Shown piece by piece: positions 20,127 through 35,100 of a DNA stretch of 64,000 nt (position 1 is its first letter; each line of letters begins with the position of its first letter). The position numbers and the translations under genes are program-made. Under the pieces are notes generated by a model. It worked only from the letters and a program-made list of their open reading frames with translations, did no database searches and was not told where the DNA came from. Source of the stretch: Siphonodentalium dalli (Eukaryota > Mollusca > Scaphopoda > Gadilida > Siphonodentaliidae); NCBI GenBank assembly GCA_032622095.1, contig CP136066.1, positions 167,038,664-167,102,663 on the forward strand, read 5' to 3'.

Positions 20127-23100
20127 CTGAAACAGAATGGAGGTATTAACCCTTTACCCAACAGAAGGGCCCTGTGCCAATGCATTCTCTTATATATGCG
20201 AGTCGACCATAGGTCGCCTCGCATATATAAGAGAATGCATTGGCTTAACACATTAAAAATTATAAAATTGTTAAAGAATGTAAGAAAAAGTGTTAAAAAA
20301 GATTTTTTTTTAGGCCAATGCATTCTCTTATATATGCGAGGCGACCTATGGTCGACTCGCATATATAAGAGAATGCATTGGCACAGGGCATAACTGTAAC
20401 TATCACAATGTGGTCAAGGAGCCGGTTCCAATGATACCCATATTTGTATGGTTCTATTGAGACAGACCGAAGATATTTTAGGCTGTTGAAGCTTTATTTG
20501 GCCGGTTTGTTGGGTAAAGGGTTAATTAATTTCACCCAGTTCTAATTAAAATTAGACTCTCGAACAAGCTATGCACTACATAGTCTAAAAGATTACACTA
20601 TCGTTCATATTACTGCTGCTATAAATAGCTTCTACATGTAAACCTGACAGTATGATGTCACAGCGCTAGTTTTTTGTAAATAACAAACCAGTTTGTTGAA
20701 TTTATTGGAAAAACTTCTATTCTCATTGCTAGGTATTATTGGTCAATTCTGGACACTTCACATACACTTTTTATTGTTAAATTAGTTGTCGTAATCTCTT
20801 AAATTTGTAAAGACTGTGAAATCATCAATGTGACCAAAAATTTATTGTACTATTTTTAGCTTTGTGGTGATTCGACATGTCACTGTATAGGAATTTCAAC
20901 AATCACCTTGGATTAACTGGTTTGCTGCTAAATATCCTACATGCACATAATGAAATGCGTATATATATATATATTACAATAAACAGAAAATCATTGAATT
21001 TTATGCCTGGAGTAGATAATTTACTACATTTGCACTCTTTTATCAAATTTGACCACCACATACATGTATATACATTTGTGATTACGTTATGAGCCTGGAT
21101 GTCTCATTAAGCTATGGTTATGAGCCTGGATGTCTCATTAGGCTATGGTTATGAGCCGGGTGTCTCATTAGGCTATGGTTATGATGCTGGATCTCTCATT
21201 AGGCTATGGTTATGAAGTGGTTAGAAGTACCTTTTCTGACAATTCTATTGGTCGGCATCCACACAAACTTCAAAATGTCCCAATCTAATTATATATGAAA
21301 CAATATTTCAAAAATATTACTGGACAAACTCTATTTAAATGATTAAACTAAAGAAGCAATAGAGTGTCGTCGCCAAAGCCCAGATATCCTCTCAAGATAA
21401 GCTTCCAGCACACTTACGTTGGGTCCAAATATGGGCTTTCAGCACTGGACCAATTAATCGCTTTATCGTTAAATGTTGTGATTGGCCGACACTGACGTAA
21501 TGCTTCTTGGAAGTAATGGAATTCCCTGCTATTTTGTTTAGACTCTGTAATGCGTAGCTTGGTCAAAAGTCTAATTTTATTTAGAACTGAATTTCACCAT
21601 GTTGTAATCATATTAAGATACAAGCCTGCAAATAGTGTGTCTGTCATTTGTAGAATGAGGTCCCAAGAGGGTGCAATCTGGGAAGTATCTATAGTCTCAA
21701 ATTAGCATTGTTTTAGTTAATTTTTCCCTTCTGGGAAGTTTCTATATCTCATAATTTGCAGAATCGAGGTGAATAATGCTGAACATCACCAAATTCAACT
21801 GGGGAACATCAGTCTCCAATAGGTCTCCCATAGCAGTTGAGGCCTAAGCAGAATGAGGGTGAATTTGGTGATGCTAGCCCACCATTGAGGATAGCGTCAC
21901 TAAATTCACCCTCTGTGGACCTCATTCTGCAAAAGACACACTATTTGTAGGCCTGTTAAGATAGAAACTATGTGTCACTGTAACTCATTCAGCACAAAAC
22001 CTCCACCAATTACATTGCCCAGCGGCCAGCTCCATGATAGCATTATATAATCATATTAGTGTCAGTCAGCAACCAATTAGTGAGCAATTTTTTATGACTG
22101 ATTTTTAACCCTTTCAGTGCCAAGTCCGATTTTTGTATCAACCCATATTTCCTTGATCATTTTTCAAATTTATTGATTATAATAATGTGATACATTGATG
22201 GAAAGAGCTTTAAGAGCTCTTTCCATCAATGTATCACATTATTATAATCAATAAATTTGAAAAATGATCAAGGAAATATGGGTTGATACAAAAATCGGTC
22301 TTGGCACTGAAAGGGTTAAGTACTGTTTGCCACACCTGATGGTTTCTATCACCATCAATTGATACTCTAGTGTTCCAAAAAATGTGCCGTCCCATTTAAA
22401 CGTGCGGTCCCATATAAACGTGCGGTCCCATATAAACGTGCAGGGTGAAAATCCTGATAAAATTTAACAAGAGGTACGCTGTCGCGTGGCATTTGCCCCC
22501 GACTGTAGCAATTCGGATTAAAGGGACTCAAAAATAATCGCCACCATGTTGTTGTTGTTGAAATCAGCTGTTTACTGCCTGTTCCTAACGCTTCTATAAA
22601 CTGCATGCATGGTTTATCTCCCCTGATACAGCCTGATATGCTATAAATAGATTGGGGATATCCCTGTGTTCTGTCAAGCATGGTTTCACTGTCAGGATAT
22701 CGTTAGAAAAAGACTGAGATATATTGAGCTTAAATTGGCAAAATGCGATCAAATAAGAAGTTTTCGTAAGCGGGAAGACGACGAAAAATTGGAAAGAGCA
22801 ACGAATAGTGTGTGTCTTCCGCCGTGGTGGATTTTGAATGGGGATTTCCTTGCAAATCTGCGGAGCAAAAGTTAAAGAGTTGCACATACTTCTGAGTGTG
22901 ACTTGATGTGGTACTAGACAACAGGTATTTATCTGGTGGGTCCGCTTCGTAAATTATAAAATTTTGCTATAAATATATTTTTGAGAATTTTTTTGTGGAA
23001 TTACATATCACTTGACCTACATAACTTATATTTGTCAGATTCGAAATATCAATATAAAATTCAAAAATAAATACACCAACATTATAATTTATAATGGAAC

Positions 23101-26100
23101 AAGTTCCAATTGGACCCGCCAGTCGCCAGATAAATACCCAGGGACGCCAGAGAAGGGGGACATACGGGGGCACTTTACCCCCTTGCTGGCCTGACTCAGG
23201 TGAGGCCAGTGGGTACCCGAAAAGTGCCCTCCTGGTTGGTTTGCCCCCTTGCCCTTTGATGCTTCTGGCGTCCCTGTAAATACCTGTTGTTTTCAATACT
23301 ACATCAAGTCACACTCAGAAGTATGTGCAACTCTAAATTTTGCTCTGCAGATTTGCATGGAAATTCCCATTCAAAATTGGTCACTTGACCTCGAGATCTC
23401 TCTTAAACTCAAAGAACAGATACAGAAAAGAACATATACAGACGAGATGATGGATCAGTCAGTGACTGACAGTCACAGACATGCTGTCTGAGGTAAAGCT
23501 CCCAGAAGGAAAGAACAGCGACTGGTTAAATACCACAAAATAGTCATGGGGTTGCTCCCAGCACTTCCTAAGCCTGATTATCTAAAACACAAGGCAAATA
23601 CAGGCTACAGCCAACAAAATTTGAGGACTGTACGTGTCAGTCAAAATCCGGTGGAGAAGGCGGTGTGTAACAACACAGAATCGTTCCAACTTCTGCGTAC
23701 TAGCAGCTCACAATACGAACACTCCTTCTTTGTTAAAACAACTGTGGAATGGAACCACCTGGAATAGTCGGTTGTTGATATCAGTGACATTGACGGTTTT
23801 CTATCTGCTCTGCGAGGGGAACAACAGTATGGGATGTTTTCAACAATGCTAACAAGGAACTATTGCTTAACTATTTATAATTTATGCTTGTTTATCATAT
23901 ATAATAAATTATTTTTCAATTATTTCACTTGCTGCTTATATTTATACTCCAAAATCATTTGGATGGCTCAAACAACAACATTGTCATTGCATATATTAAG
24001 TACTATATGGGAGATCAATCTAACATGTAATGGCTGATTATGCTTAAGCGTAACTCCATTACGCTTTAAAAGCATAATTGGTTTTTATTGCCTTACAGCG
24101 TTATATGTAGTGGTAGACCTACATGTATCTAACTTAGTAAGGCTGAAGGGGTCACTCTCACCAAAAAAAGTGCTGAAGGGTACACAGGATTTGAAAATGT
24201 GCTGAATGGTATACAGGGTTTGAAATGTCGTTCTAAATGACGTTTAGATTTCGTATCTGCCATGATTTCTGTTAGAGAATAATTGATTACATTCCAATGA
24301 ACAGAAAATGAACTGAAAACAAACTGCTCATGGGCGTCAGACTTTCAGAAACACAGTTTAAGTAACGGTGTTAGTGGCGATCACAAACCTTCAGCACATT
24401 TTCAAACCATGTGTACCCTTCAGCACTTTTTTTGGTGAGAGTGACCCCTTCAGCCTCATTAGAAAGGTTTAATGTTCTGGGCGGATGGTAAGATGGTAAA
24501 AAATAGTTGTTTCCTCATAGAATCTCCACATATATATTCAGACAGACAGATGGGGAGGGGTGTTGAAAAATGCTTTGGGAAAACAATTGTAAAGAGGGAA
24601 AGAAATTGGTTGCGGGGGTGGGTGAATCGCAGAAATGGTAAAATGTAAAAAAGTATCATATGTGTCTGAATATATATTAACCCCCCCCCCCACCTCCAGA
24701 GCAAATTGAAATAAATTTAAATCCATATACCCTGTTTTTCTCATGGCATTCTTGATACTTTTCCAAAAATGCCATTTTTTGGCATTTTTGTCTGTTTAAC
24801 AAATGTTGGGGCATAAATAGAAAAAACAACCAGTCATGCTTATGCATTCTTTTATATATATGAATCTCGCATATATACAATGTTAAATATAAGAGACTGC
24901 ACTGGCTTAGAAGTTCAATATAAGTATTGTTAGCTTAATGCATTCTCTTATATATGCAAGGCATCATATTGGAGACTCGCATATATAAGAGAATGTATTG
25001 GCACAAGTTTTCAAAAAAATTCATGAAGCTCCAATTATGGAAGGATTAATCATAAATAATGGTCTCCCATATGGCAGGTTGTAAATATAAAAGAATGCAC
25101 TGGCTTGCATGGTCAAGATAAATGTTGTTAGGCCAATGAATTCTCTTAAATATGTGAGTCTGCCTATGGGAGACTGTCATATATAAGAGAATGCATTGGT
25201 ACAGTGTTTTCGCTAAATTTCAGGAAGCTCCAGTCATGAAATGTGCAAAATTATTTAGAACACTTTCAATTGTAAAACGATAGCATCACAATGTGTTTGG
25301 AAATCCCTTCACAGTTTGTAAGTCTAACACATAATTTGTTCAAAAATAGTTTTGTCTTCACCATAGACTAATAAGAAATCATGTTTTGTACACAATCTAG
25401 TCAGAAAATTACTAAAACTATGAAAAAGCTGTTAATTTTGTTTCTAGTCTTTGAAATACCTGACCATCATATATTGAATTTGGCTCAGTGTGAAACACTC
25501 CAATTCTTGAAGACACACAACTTGAAAAACACTTACTCTTACAGATGGATTAATCATTATCTCTTTCTATAACAAGTATTTTATAGTTTCCTGTGTATAA
25601 CATAATACATATGAATCGAAGACCCCTGTCTGGAAACACTTCTATCAATTAGTATTATAATAAGCATACAATCAATGTCCAGTATTTTAGGGCTCGTGTT
25701 TATTGGAACTTTTTCTAAAAAAAATAGGAACAAATATATATCCCACTTAATTCTCGCATTAAAAAATACATATTGATTTAAAATCAATATTAATTGATAG
25801 TAACATTTCCAGACAAGTATCTCCGGCTTATTTTTTATTATTTTATAACCAGTAAACTATACAACACATGTTAGAGGAAGAGATAATCCATCTTTAGTGA
25901 ATTTGGAAATTTGTAAATGATTAAATTTCTTCTGTAAAGCAGGAAAATAAAATCTACAAAATATGCAGTTGGAAGAACTTGGGAGACTCAAATATATAAT
26001 ATAACCATTTCTTGATGGGAGCTGCGCTAGTGGAGCATTGAATCATGTGCCAGTGCATTCCCTTATATCTGCAGGTACCATAGGTAGCCTCACATATATA

Positions 26101-29100
26101 AGAGAATGCACTGACTTACAAGGTCAAGGTAAATATTGTTAGGCCAATGTAATATATTCTCTTATATATTCTAGGATCCCTACTGGAAACTACCATATAT
26201 AAGAGAATGCATTAGCACAGGTTTTTTTTTAAATATTTCCAATGCTCCAATCATGGAAGGGTGAATGCTGCTCCCATAATGAAAGGGTTAATTGATTTTA
26301 TTCCTAAATAGACAATTTTTGTTGTAATTAGTTTTAGTTCCGACCCTCAAGGTTCGGTATTTTGTCTCATAAATGAACCACATAGTTTTGATTACTCTGA
26401 CTACTGATGGTATACTAGCACCTCCCATAAATCCTGAATAACATAGGTGAATCATGGGTACAAGATAAAAAAATATAGGATAGAAGCCATGGTTATTTCA
26501 CACTATTATAAATATGAAAATAATTACATTTTTGCTGCTGAAATATTGTCCATAACCCCAGCTCACCAAGAAGTATGAGACTGAATTATATCTAAATATG
26601 TCATTTTGACAAAAAAATAATCAATTTGATGCTCAATGACAAACTGTGAGATAAACCTTACAGTTCCAGGAGATTTCACTCCATTGTGTATACATATTTT
26701 CTTATCTGGTACCTGCTGGTAAACAGAAAAACCACCTATTTGTTATTAGTATTCAGTATAGGAGTCTGGGGTCTGCCATGAGAGGGATGGACATCATCAA
26801 TATCATGAAGAGATATATTTAAGAAGACTTATTTTAAATTATTTATTAATAAGGTACTTAACACATGTATGAATTTTCACTAATGAATTAAATTTAATAT
26901 AATTACAAGTCTGTTAATAACTGAATACCACAACTGACTGTCACTAGCTGTGATAGACTTGCAATTGAATTTATTAATTGAGTAATTGGCAATCATGAAT
27001 ATTTTTGTGGGAGCTTCTGGCATGATTTAGTCCTTGTTCAAATTATTGTTGAATGTTGGGTCAACAGCCTGGAGCTATCTTGTTGAAAATGAAGAAACCT
27101 CCTCCCCTAGATCATGTCATGAATCTTTACTCTGCTTAGCGCCTGTAGAGATCTTATTCCATCAGTACAAAACTTGGGAATTTTGTTATGTTTTGATAAT
27201 GAACTTTATAACATTGAACAAATAAGGCAGGGAACATATTTCTTTGTTTATATTTGTTCCTCGATAATCAACTTCAAAGTATGGGGTGGTCCCAGCTCGA
27301 AAATGCATGCTTTTTGTGGCTTTAGTGAGCTGATATCACAAAAACACTGAATTAATTACCCTGCAGAAATTCCATGATTGTAAGTGCGCATAGCAAACTC
27401 ACCCATCAAGTCTGTTAAATAATGTCATCTCGAGTTGGCACTTTCACCTACTTATGAATAAACTATTAAGCGACAGGTATTAATAAAGAAATATATTCCC
27501 CTTGTTATTTTTTCAGCTTTATAAGGTTCTCTATCAATACTTAAAAAAGTTCCCGAGGTTTTGTACTGGTAGAATATGATTTATACGGGCATTCGCCTCT
27601 GGGAGGCCAAATTGTCATTTAATAATGAAGTGCGCTTAAGTGCAATTAATTGCACTTAAGCACAAATAATTACACTTAAGCACAATTAGTTGAACTTATC
27701 ATTGTGCTTAAGACCAATCATTGCTCTTAAGTGCAATCGATTGTGCTTAAGCATAGTGATTTGTTCTTGAAAACATAATTATTTGTGCTTAAGCGCAATC
27801 AATTTTGCTTACGCACAATCAATTGCCTAATCTTAAGCGCATTTCATGGTTATACATGTATGTATCTAAACATCCCTGGTGAATAAATAGGTTTATCCAT
27901 AACTCAACCTTAGCTCTTATTGACATATCACCTCTTGTTTTCATTGGTTTGCATGGGAGCAAGCCTAAGTTCTTTATCGAAATGGTAGACTCGCAATAGC
28001 ATTACCTTCTGTTTTAGTTGTGGCAACTCGTGGTAGTATAATATTAACTTCTGTATTAGTTGGGGCAACTTTGATTTTCGAGTACATAATACATATACAG
28101 GTACACCATATTAGGGAAGCAGGTCCTCAGTGACACCATATTCGCGCTACAGTATATGACCTGGAAATACTATAGATCTGTGCAAGAGCCGCTGATTTAA
28201 TAAAACTACCAGAGCTCGAGGAGTGAGACATCAAAGCTCCCGGAATGAAACACCAATTTTTGGGACAGGGATGCTGATAATATGACAATAGGGTTTTTCA
28301 CCCGATTTAAGTCAATAAGTACACCATATGAGGTAAGCAAGCCCTTATACAGTGACACCACATTATTGCTATATGACCATAGCTATGGCCCAAATCTATG
28401 CCCCAAAGTCATATTAGCCAGAGTATATGGGATGCCAAATTGACATTTAATAAATAATTGAGCTTAAGCGCAATAAGGAATCAAGCGCAATAAGAAAATT
28501 ACTTATTGCGCTTAAGAGCAATAAGAGATTCCTTATTGCGCTTAAGCGCAATAAGAGATTCTTATTGCGCTTAATCGCAATAAGGAACATTCTTATTGCG
28601 CTTAAGCGCAATAAGGAATTTCCTTATTGCGCTTAAGCGCAATAAGAGCTAATTGTGCTTAAGCGCAATAAGGAATATTACATAAACTCCCTATAATTCA
28701 AATGGTTTAGTCCATGGTGCAATCAATATCTATCCCTGTTAACAGGCAATATATGATAATTCTACTATTTGCAGAGGGGTGATCTCATGAGGGAGCTAAT
28801 AATTGCGCTTAATCGCAATAAGGATGTAATTGCGCTTAAGCGCAATAAGGAATGTTCTTATTGCGCTTAAGCGCATAAGGGAAGATCTAATTGCGCTTAA
28901 GCGCAATAAGAATATTCCTTACGCGTTAAGCGCAATAAGAGATTCCTTATTGCGCTTAAGCTCAATTATTTATTAAATGTCAATTTGGCATCCCATAAGA
29001 GTAGAGATTAATGGCATGATCTACCCTCCTCCCAATATATCTAATACTGTATGGGATGCCAAATTGACATTTAATAAATAATTGAGCTTAAGCGCAAAAA

Positions 29101-32100
29101 GGAATCTTATTAAGAACATTCCTTATTATACGCATAACCGCAATACATCCTTATTGCGCTTAAGTGCAATTAATATCTCCCTCATGAGAAAATAGTAGAA
29201 TTATCCTATATTTGCCTGTTAACAGGGATAGAATCTGATGGAATCTGAATAGGCCTACACGTGGACAGTCACCATGTGACCAATAAACTCCACCCATTGC
29301 ACCATGGACTACACTATTGGAATTATAGGGAGTTTATGTAATATTCCTTATTTGCGCTTAAGCGCAATAAGGAATATTCTTATTGCACTTAGCCCAATAA
29401 GGAAATTCCTTATTGCGCTTAAACGCAATAAGGAATCTCTTATTGTGCTTAAGGGCAATTAGATTTTTACTTATTGCGCTAATAAGGGATTCCTTATTGC
29501 GATTAAGCTCAATTATTTATTAAATGTCAATTTGGCATCCCACAATACTGGGCCACACATTTTGAAATTAGTTATTTTAATACTACAGGTCACTGTTGGA
29601 GACTTTAGTTCAATTTGAATCTGCAAGGCCTGTACTAGTGTAGGCCTACTGCGGCCAGTCCAGTCCAAAGACATACATGTAAATTTTAGTGTCAAATTGC
29701 ACTTGCTACATGTACATTTTTCTGACGCTATCTACCCACACTGGTTTTTTTAAATCTGCGTGTTTGAACGATAGGTTCTCCAAAGGTTCCCATTAATTGT
29801 GACCTGAGTCACTCTCCTGTGTCATCAGGATGAGAATTCCCGCTGTTGACAATATTCAATTAGAATGTCAACATGCAACATAGCCTGATCTGATCACACG
29901 AACTTCAATTCGAACCGAGTTTTTGACAATTTTCCAGGCAATAATCGTTGATTTCATATGTGAGGACCCAACATTCCCATTCAACACAACATACACGGAG
30001 ATAAAACTCCGGTAATCTAACTCAAATATGCGTTCTAACTAATTAAGTTTTAATTAATTTATTTGGTCTTGAGAATGAGAGTTATTATTCTCAAAACAAT
30101 CGTATCAAATTGGTGACGAAAGATCGCCGACCAATCGGATCGCGCGGATTGGAATTGTGGCTAAAAATAGTTATCTGCGGGATTCCGCCGTATATATATA
30201 TGTTATTGCTTCAGTCAATCGGGGTATACCGGGGAAGATTGTTGTGTCACTTTAAGCATGGACGAAACTGCGGATATCTGAGGAGGTATATATGACCATT
30301 CCAAAAGAAGTTCGTACTAGAAATTCCGGAAACCCAAAAAGAAGCGATCCGGAAACCCAAAAACAAGCGAAAATTCAAATTTTCTAAGTTGAAAAAAGGG
30401 CCATAACTATGGCAAAAATCATCAGATCATACCCAAATCGCACTTGACATGTATTTTCATATAACTGATCCACAAAAATACGGGATTTGCAATTGTATCA
30501 CCAAAGCTCACGCTATCATCTGGAAACCAAAAAAAACAAGAGAAAAATTCAATTTTCTAAGTAAAAAAATGTCCATAACTATGATGAAAATGGGTGGACG
30601 AAACTCGCGCTATGCATGTAGCTGTTCCCCCATGCTGCTCTATGACCATACCAAATATCAGCTAAATCTGCCCAGCGGTTGCTGAACAATAATGCTAAAT
30701 GTTTGTACGGACGGACAAAATTGAAATTTTCTAAGTTGAAAAAAGGGCCATAACTCTGGCAAAAATCATCAGATCATACCCAAATTCGCACTTGACATGT
30801 ATTTTCATATAACTGGTCCACAAAAATACGGGATTTGCAATCGTACCACCAAAGCTCACGCTATCATCTGGAAACCCAAAAAACAAGAGAAAAATTGAAT
30901 TTTCTAAGTCATATAAGGGCCATAACTCTGGTGAAAATGGGTGGACGAAACCCGCGCTATGCATGTAGCTGTTCCCCCACGCTGCTCTATCACCATACCA
31001 AATAACAGCTAAATCTGCAAAGCGGTTGCTGAACAATAATGCAAAATGTTTGTACGTACGGACGGAGACGTCGACTATATACCCGCCGACTTCAAGTCGG
31101 GGGCATAATAAATGTGCAGACCCGAATAATCATGCAGGGAAGTACAGTTCGAAACCATTATAAGTTGGGATCGAGAAATTGCCTGGAATGTGCATAAACA
31201 CACACCTGCGTTTCCGCAAGGGCTCAACCTATCCAGTCTGAGATGGTTTCAGTGTCCCTCTATAGCACAGTTGTCAAAACAAACATGACATCTTGAGTAA
31301 AATCACAAGCTTGATCCAGGTATGTATACATGTGGTATCAATACTAGTCATGCAAATTGTGTCATTATGTAAAGCCATCTATTACAGATTGAAAACAAGA
31401 AACGTCATGGCACACTCCATATAAGGTACATGTATGTGTTACGCTTTAGGTTGCATTGAAAATAAAATCTCTCTGTTGTGTGTGTTAACGGATACGGATG
31501 CATCGCAGTCATCTGAATGCCTTGGTGTTGATGACTCTATTACATGTACAGTGAGAGCTTTCCGATGAATGGCAACAAGCCATATTTCCAACTAAATCCT
31601 GAAAAATTACCCATAATTCTGATGTGGTTAAGGAGTCAATTATTTTGGGCATTACTGTACATACTCATTGATGAGTAATTCCCTTATGAAATGTTCAGAT
31701 AATAAGTTCAATAAACAACAGAACTTAATATCTGAACATTTCCCTCCAATGAATATGTATCTTTTCCCTTGTCTGTTGTCTGCTTTTATTACCTGAACAT
31801 CCCTCCAAATGAATAATAGACCATTCCGATGTAGACTTTTTATAAATGAATGGGAGAATCCATTTAGTATAGAAAGGGTTAAAACTTACCATAAATAGCA
31901 TATTGTAAGCTGGGGCTGCCGCCGACATAGTGCATCTGCAACGACATGGTGACACCAACTCCCGTGGCCAGGTAAGCGTTCCTACACCAGGACAGGTAAC
32001 CTAAACCAGACAAACAAATAAATAACTCTAGAACAGAAAACCCGAACAAAACGATTGAACACTACATTGAATGTGTATAGTAATGAACATCCAGTAATGC

Positions 32101-35100
32101 CCTAAGTAATCGACTCTTTAACTACAGCAGAATTACAGGTAACTTTTCAGGATTTAGTCAGAAATATGGCTTGTTGCCATTCATCGGAAAGCTCTCAGGG
32201 AGAGCTTTCCGATGAATGGCAACAAGCGATATTTCCGACTAAATCCTGAAAAGTTACCCATAATTCTGCTGTAGTTAAAGAGTCGATTACTTAGGGCATT
32301 ACTGTACATACCAAATTTCATTGAAATCGGGCAACCTGTGGTTGAGATATCTGCTTGAACGGACAAAAAATATCCAGATAAATAAAGATGAATAACTCTA
32401 GAACGGAAAACCCGAACAAATTGATTGAACACTCCACGTAATGTCCTCATAGTGGTGAACATCCATACCAAATTTTCAGTTAGATCCGACAACCTGTGGT
32501 TAAGATATCTGCATGGACGGATGATCAGACGCATGTAATGCAGTATACCCACCATTTCCTTCTGTCATGGGGGAATAAAAATAAGAAATGTACACAGAAG
32601 ACATTCCTACATTATACCACTGGCAATCCTCAAAGTTGGCCAAGGCAATAACCAATGCCATGGGAAACGCCATGGCAACATGTGGAATATAACATACCGG
32701 AGCATTAAATTTGTTGTGGTCATTTAATCTAATTTTGAAGACTACACTGGTATCCTTGAAAAACACAAACTTGAAGGTGTTAAACCAAATTGCTAGTGAG
32801 TATTCTACAAATACAAAATATCAAGATTGGTGGTGATTAAGCAACCATAAAGGTCTTCCCGGATGAGTGTGGCATTGGCTCACTGTAATAAAAAAGTTCA
32901 CTGTATTTCTCTGGTGTTAGTGCAGAATATCATTTCATTGAAATCTAAGTTTTCATGGGTTTTTAACAAACTTTTATTGTAAGAATTAACATAATAATCA
33001 AATACAGTAATACCCTAAATAATCGACTCCTTAACCACAGCAGAATTATGGGTAATTTTTCAGGATTTAGTCGGAAATATGGCTTGTTGCCATTCATCGG
33101 AAAGCTCTCACAGAGCTTTCCGATGAATGGCAACAAGCCATATTTCCGACTAAATCCTGAAAAGTTACCCATAATTCTGCTGTGGTTAAGGAGTCGATTA
33201 TTTAGGGCATTACTGTAAAATGTGAGTTGGATATTTCTAATAACATACACAACTTACTATTTTCGTTAGCAAATCGGACAATCTGAAATAAAATGTAAAA
33301 ATATGAATTACTAGTACATGTATAAACTCTTTAATATAAACTTAATACTTGCCAACTGGCAGTTAGTTCATTCCCAGTAACCTCTAGGGATGTAGAGTTA
33401 TTCTTGCTGTTTAAGTAAGGAGAAAATCAATGTTCAGACGAGTCTGCTGTGTACATTGCATTGTTCCGTACGTTGCTCTGACACGATCCATTGCCTGTGT
33501 TAAACTGTTCATACAGGAGCGTACGTTACTGTAGAACTCAGAGCTTCCAATTAATAATTGCAGCTAATAAGTTTGATATTGGAATAAATGCAAAATTGCA
33601 AATAAATCTATTTGTAATAAAGTAGTTCTACGATTATGTCAAACCTGTCATATCCCAATAACTAACACTTTATTGACATAAATATAAGTCGATTTTCCTT
33701 CGCTTTGAAAACGGGCAAACATCTATTATTGATTGAAAACAGGAAACGTCACGACACATGCCATATAAGGTATGCATTATGAATTGCGTCGCATTGAAAA
33801 TAGAATCTCTCCGTTGTGCGTGTTAACGGATACAACATAAAGGATGCATCGCAACCGTCTGAACACATTAGTGTTATTGTCTCTAATCCAATTTCGGCAA
33901 TATTATTTTAATAAAATATCGCACAAAAATCAACTCAAATCGAGTCATATGAAATGAGCGTTTCTCGCATATGACATTTATGAAACTCGTCTCAAATTTT
34001 CCGTCTTGTCAAAATGGAAAATTTTAAAACTTGTTTCATAAATTTCATATTAGAGAAACACTTATTTCATAGCCAAGAAGAATCATGACTGTGACTGATA
34101 TTTATATAGTTAGAAAATTGATTTAATTAAACACGTATTTATCTGGGGACTATTTCTTTACATGGGAAAACAATACATAGTTTCGTGAAACGTCATTGCA
34201 CACCTTATAGAAGATGATGTTAGTTTCATTGTATTGATTTAAGTATGTTTTATGGAGGATCTGGATCAAGTAATAAATAGAATCTACAACTCACCCCAAA
34301 TTTATACCAAAATTTACAAAACTCGTCCAGTAAATTAGGTCTGGACCTGGCCTTTAGATCCTCTATTTAATTTTTATTTACAGCTACCGTGTAGTACCGT
34401 TAAAATGCTTACTTTTTTATCATGTTATAGCAATTTATGCGTTTACATGTATTTAATGCTGGCTAAAACCATTTGTCATGGCAGAATTCTCCGCGTGACA
34501 ACTCATACTATATGGGTGATCATCTGAAGTCTATAAATCTTCCAGAAATTTTGGGTAGATACCACCAAATTATGACATGTTGCCATGGCAACCGATTTTC
34601 AGAAAATTATACGTTTGGGGGCTGTAAATTCGCTATATGACGAGATGTTTGCGACATTTTGAATCAAATGTAATTAATTTCCAAAGTTATAGGATCCAGA
34701 AATATACTTAAATTGCACTCGCTTCTGGTTCCTTCTGCTAAAGGGGTCAAGATCCAAGACCAACCTAGCAATTGGCGCTTATGTTTATTGTCTGGGCACA
34801 GAAAAGTTAATTACAGGCGTGTAGTCTGGCGAGCGCGTACTTTGAATTTGGTGGTTGACAAAATGCTAAACAAAGCAAAGAAACGACGTTCAGTTTGACC
34901 CAACTACGGTACAAGGCTAAAATAACGCGATAATAGTAAAAACAAATCAAATGCGTCACTCAAATCAGTGCATGTACTCAATGAGAAGTAATTCTAAATT
35001 AACTAAGCACATACTATGGCTCTGTGGGATTAATTAAAATTGTGGGAGTTACTTCCCATTGAGTGCATGCCGTCAAATGGCGTCGAATGAATCATAGCAG

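Noticed and set aside
28426-29544. CRISPR-like array of short palindromic repeats
   Set aside because: The repeats are not evenly spaced, spacers are not unique, and the whole lies within transposon ends with target duplications in an animal intron.
32690-32705. GTATGT donor inside exon 3 of the membrane-protein gene
   Set aside because: A phase-0 exit there cannot join exon 4, which needs phase 1, while the GTGGGT donor at 32552 fits and the intervening frame is hydrophobic and continuous.
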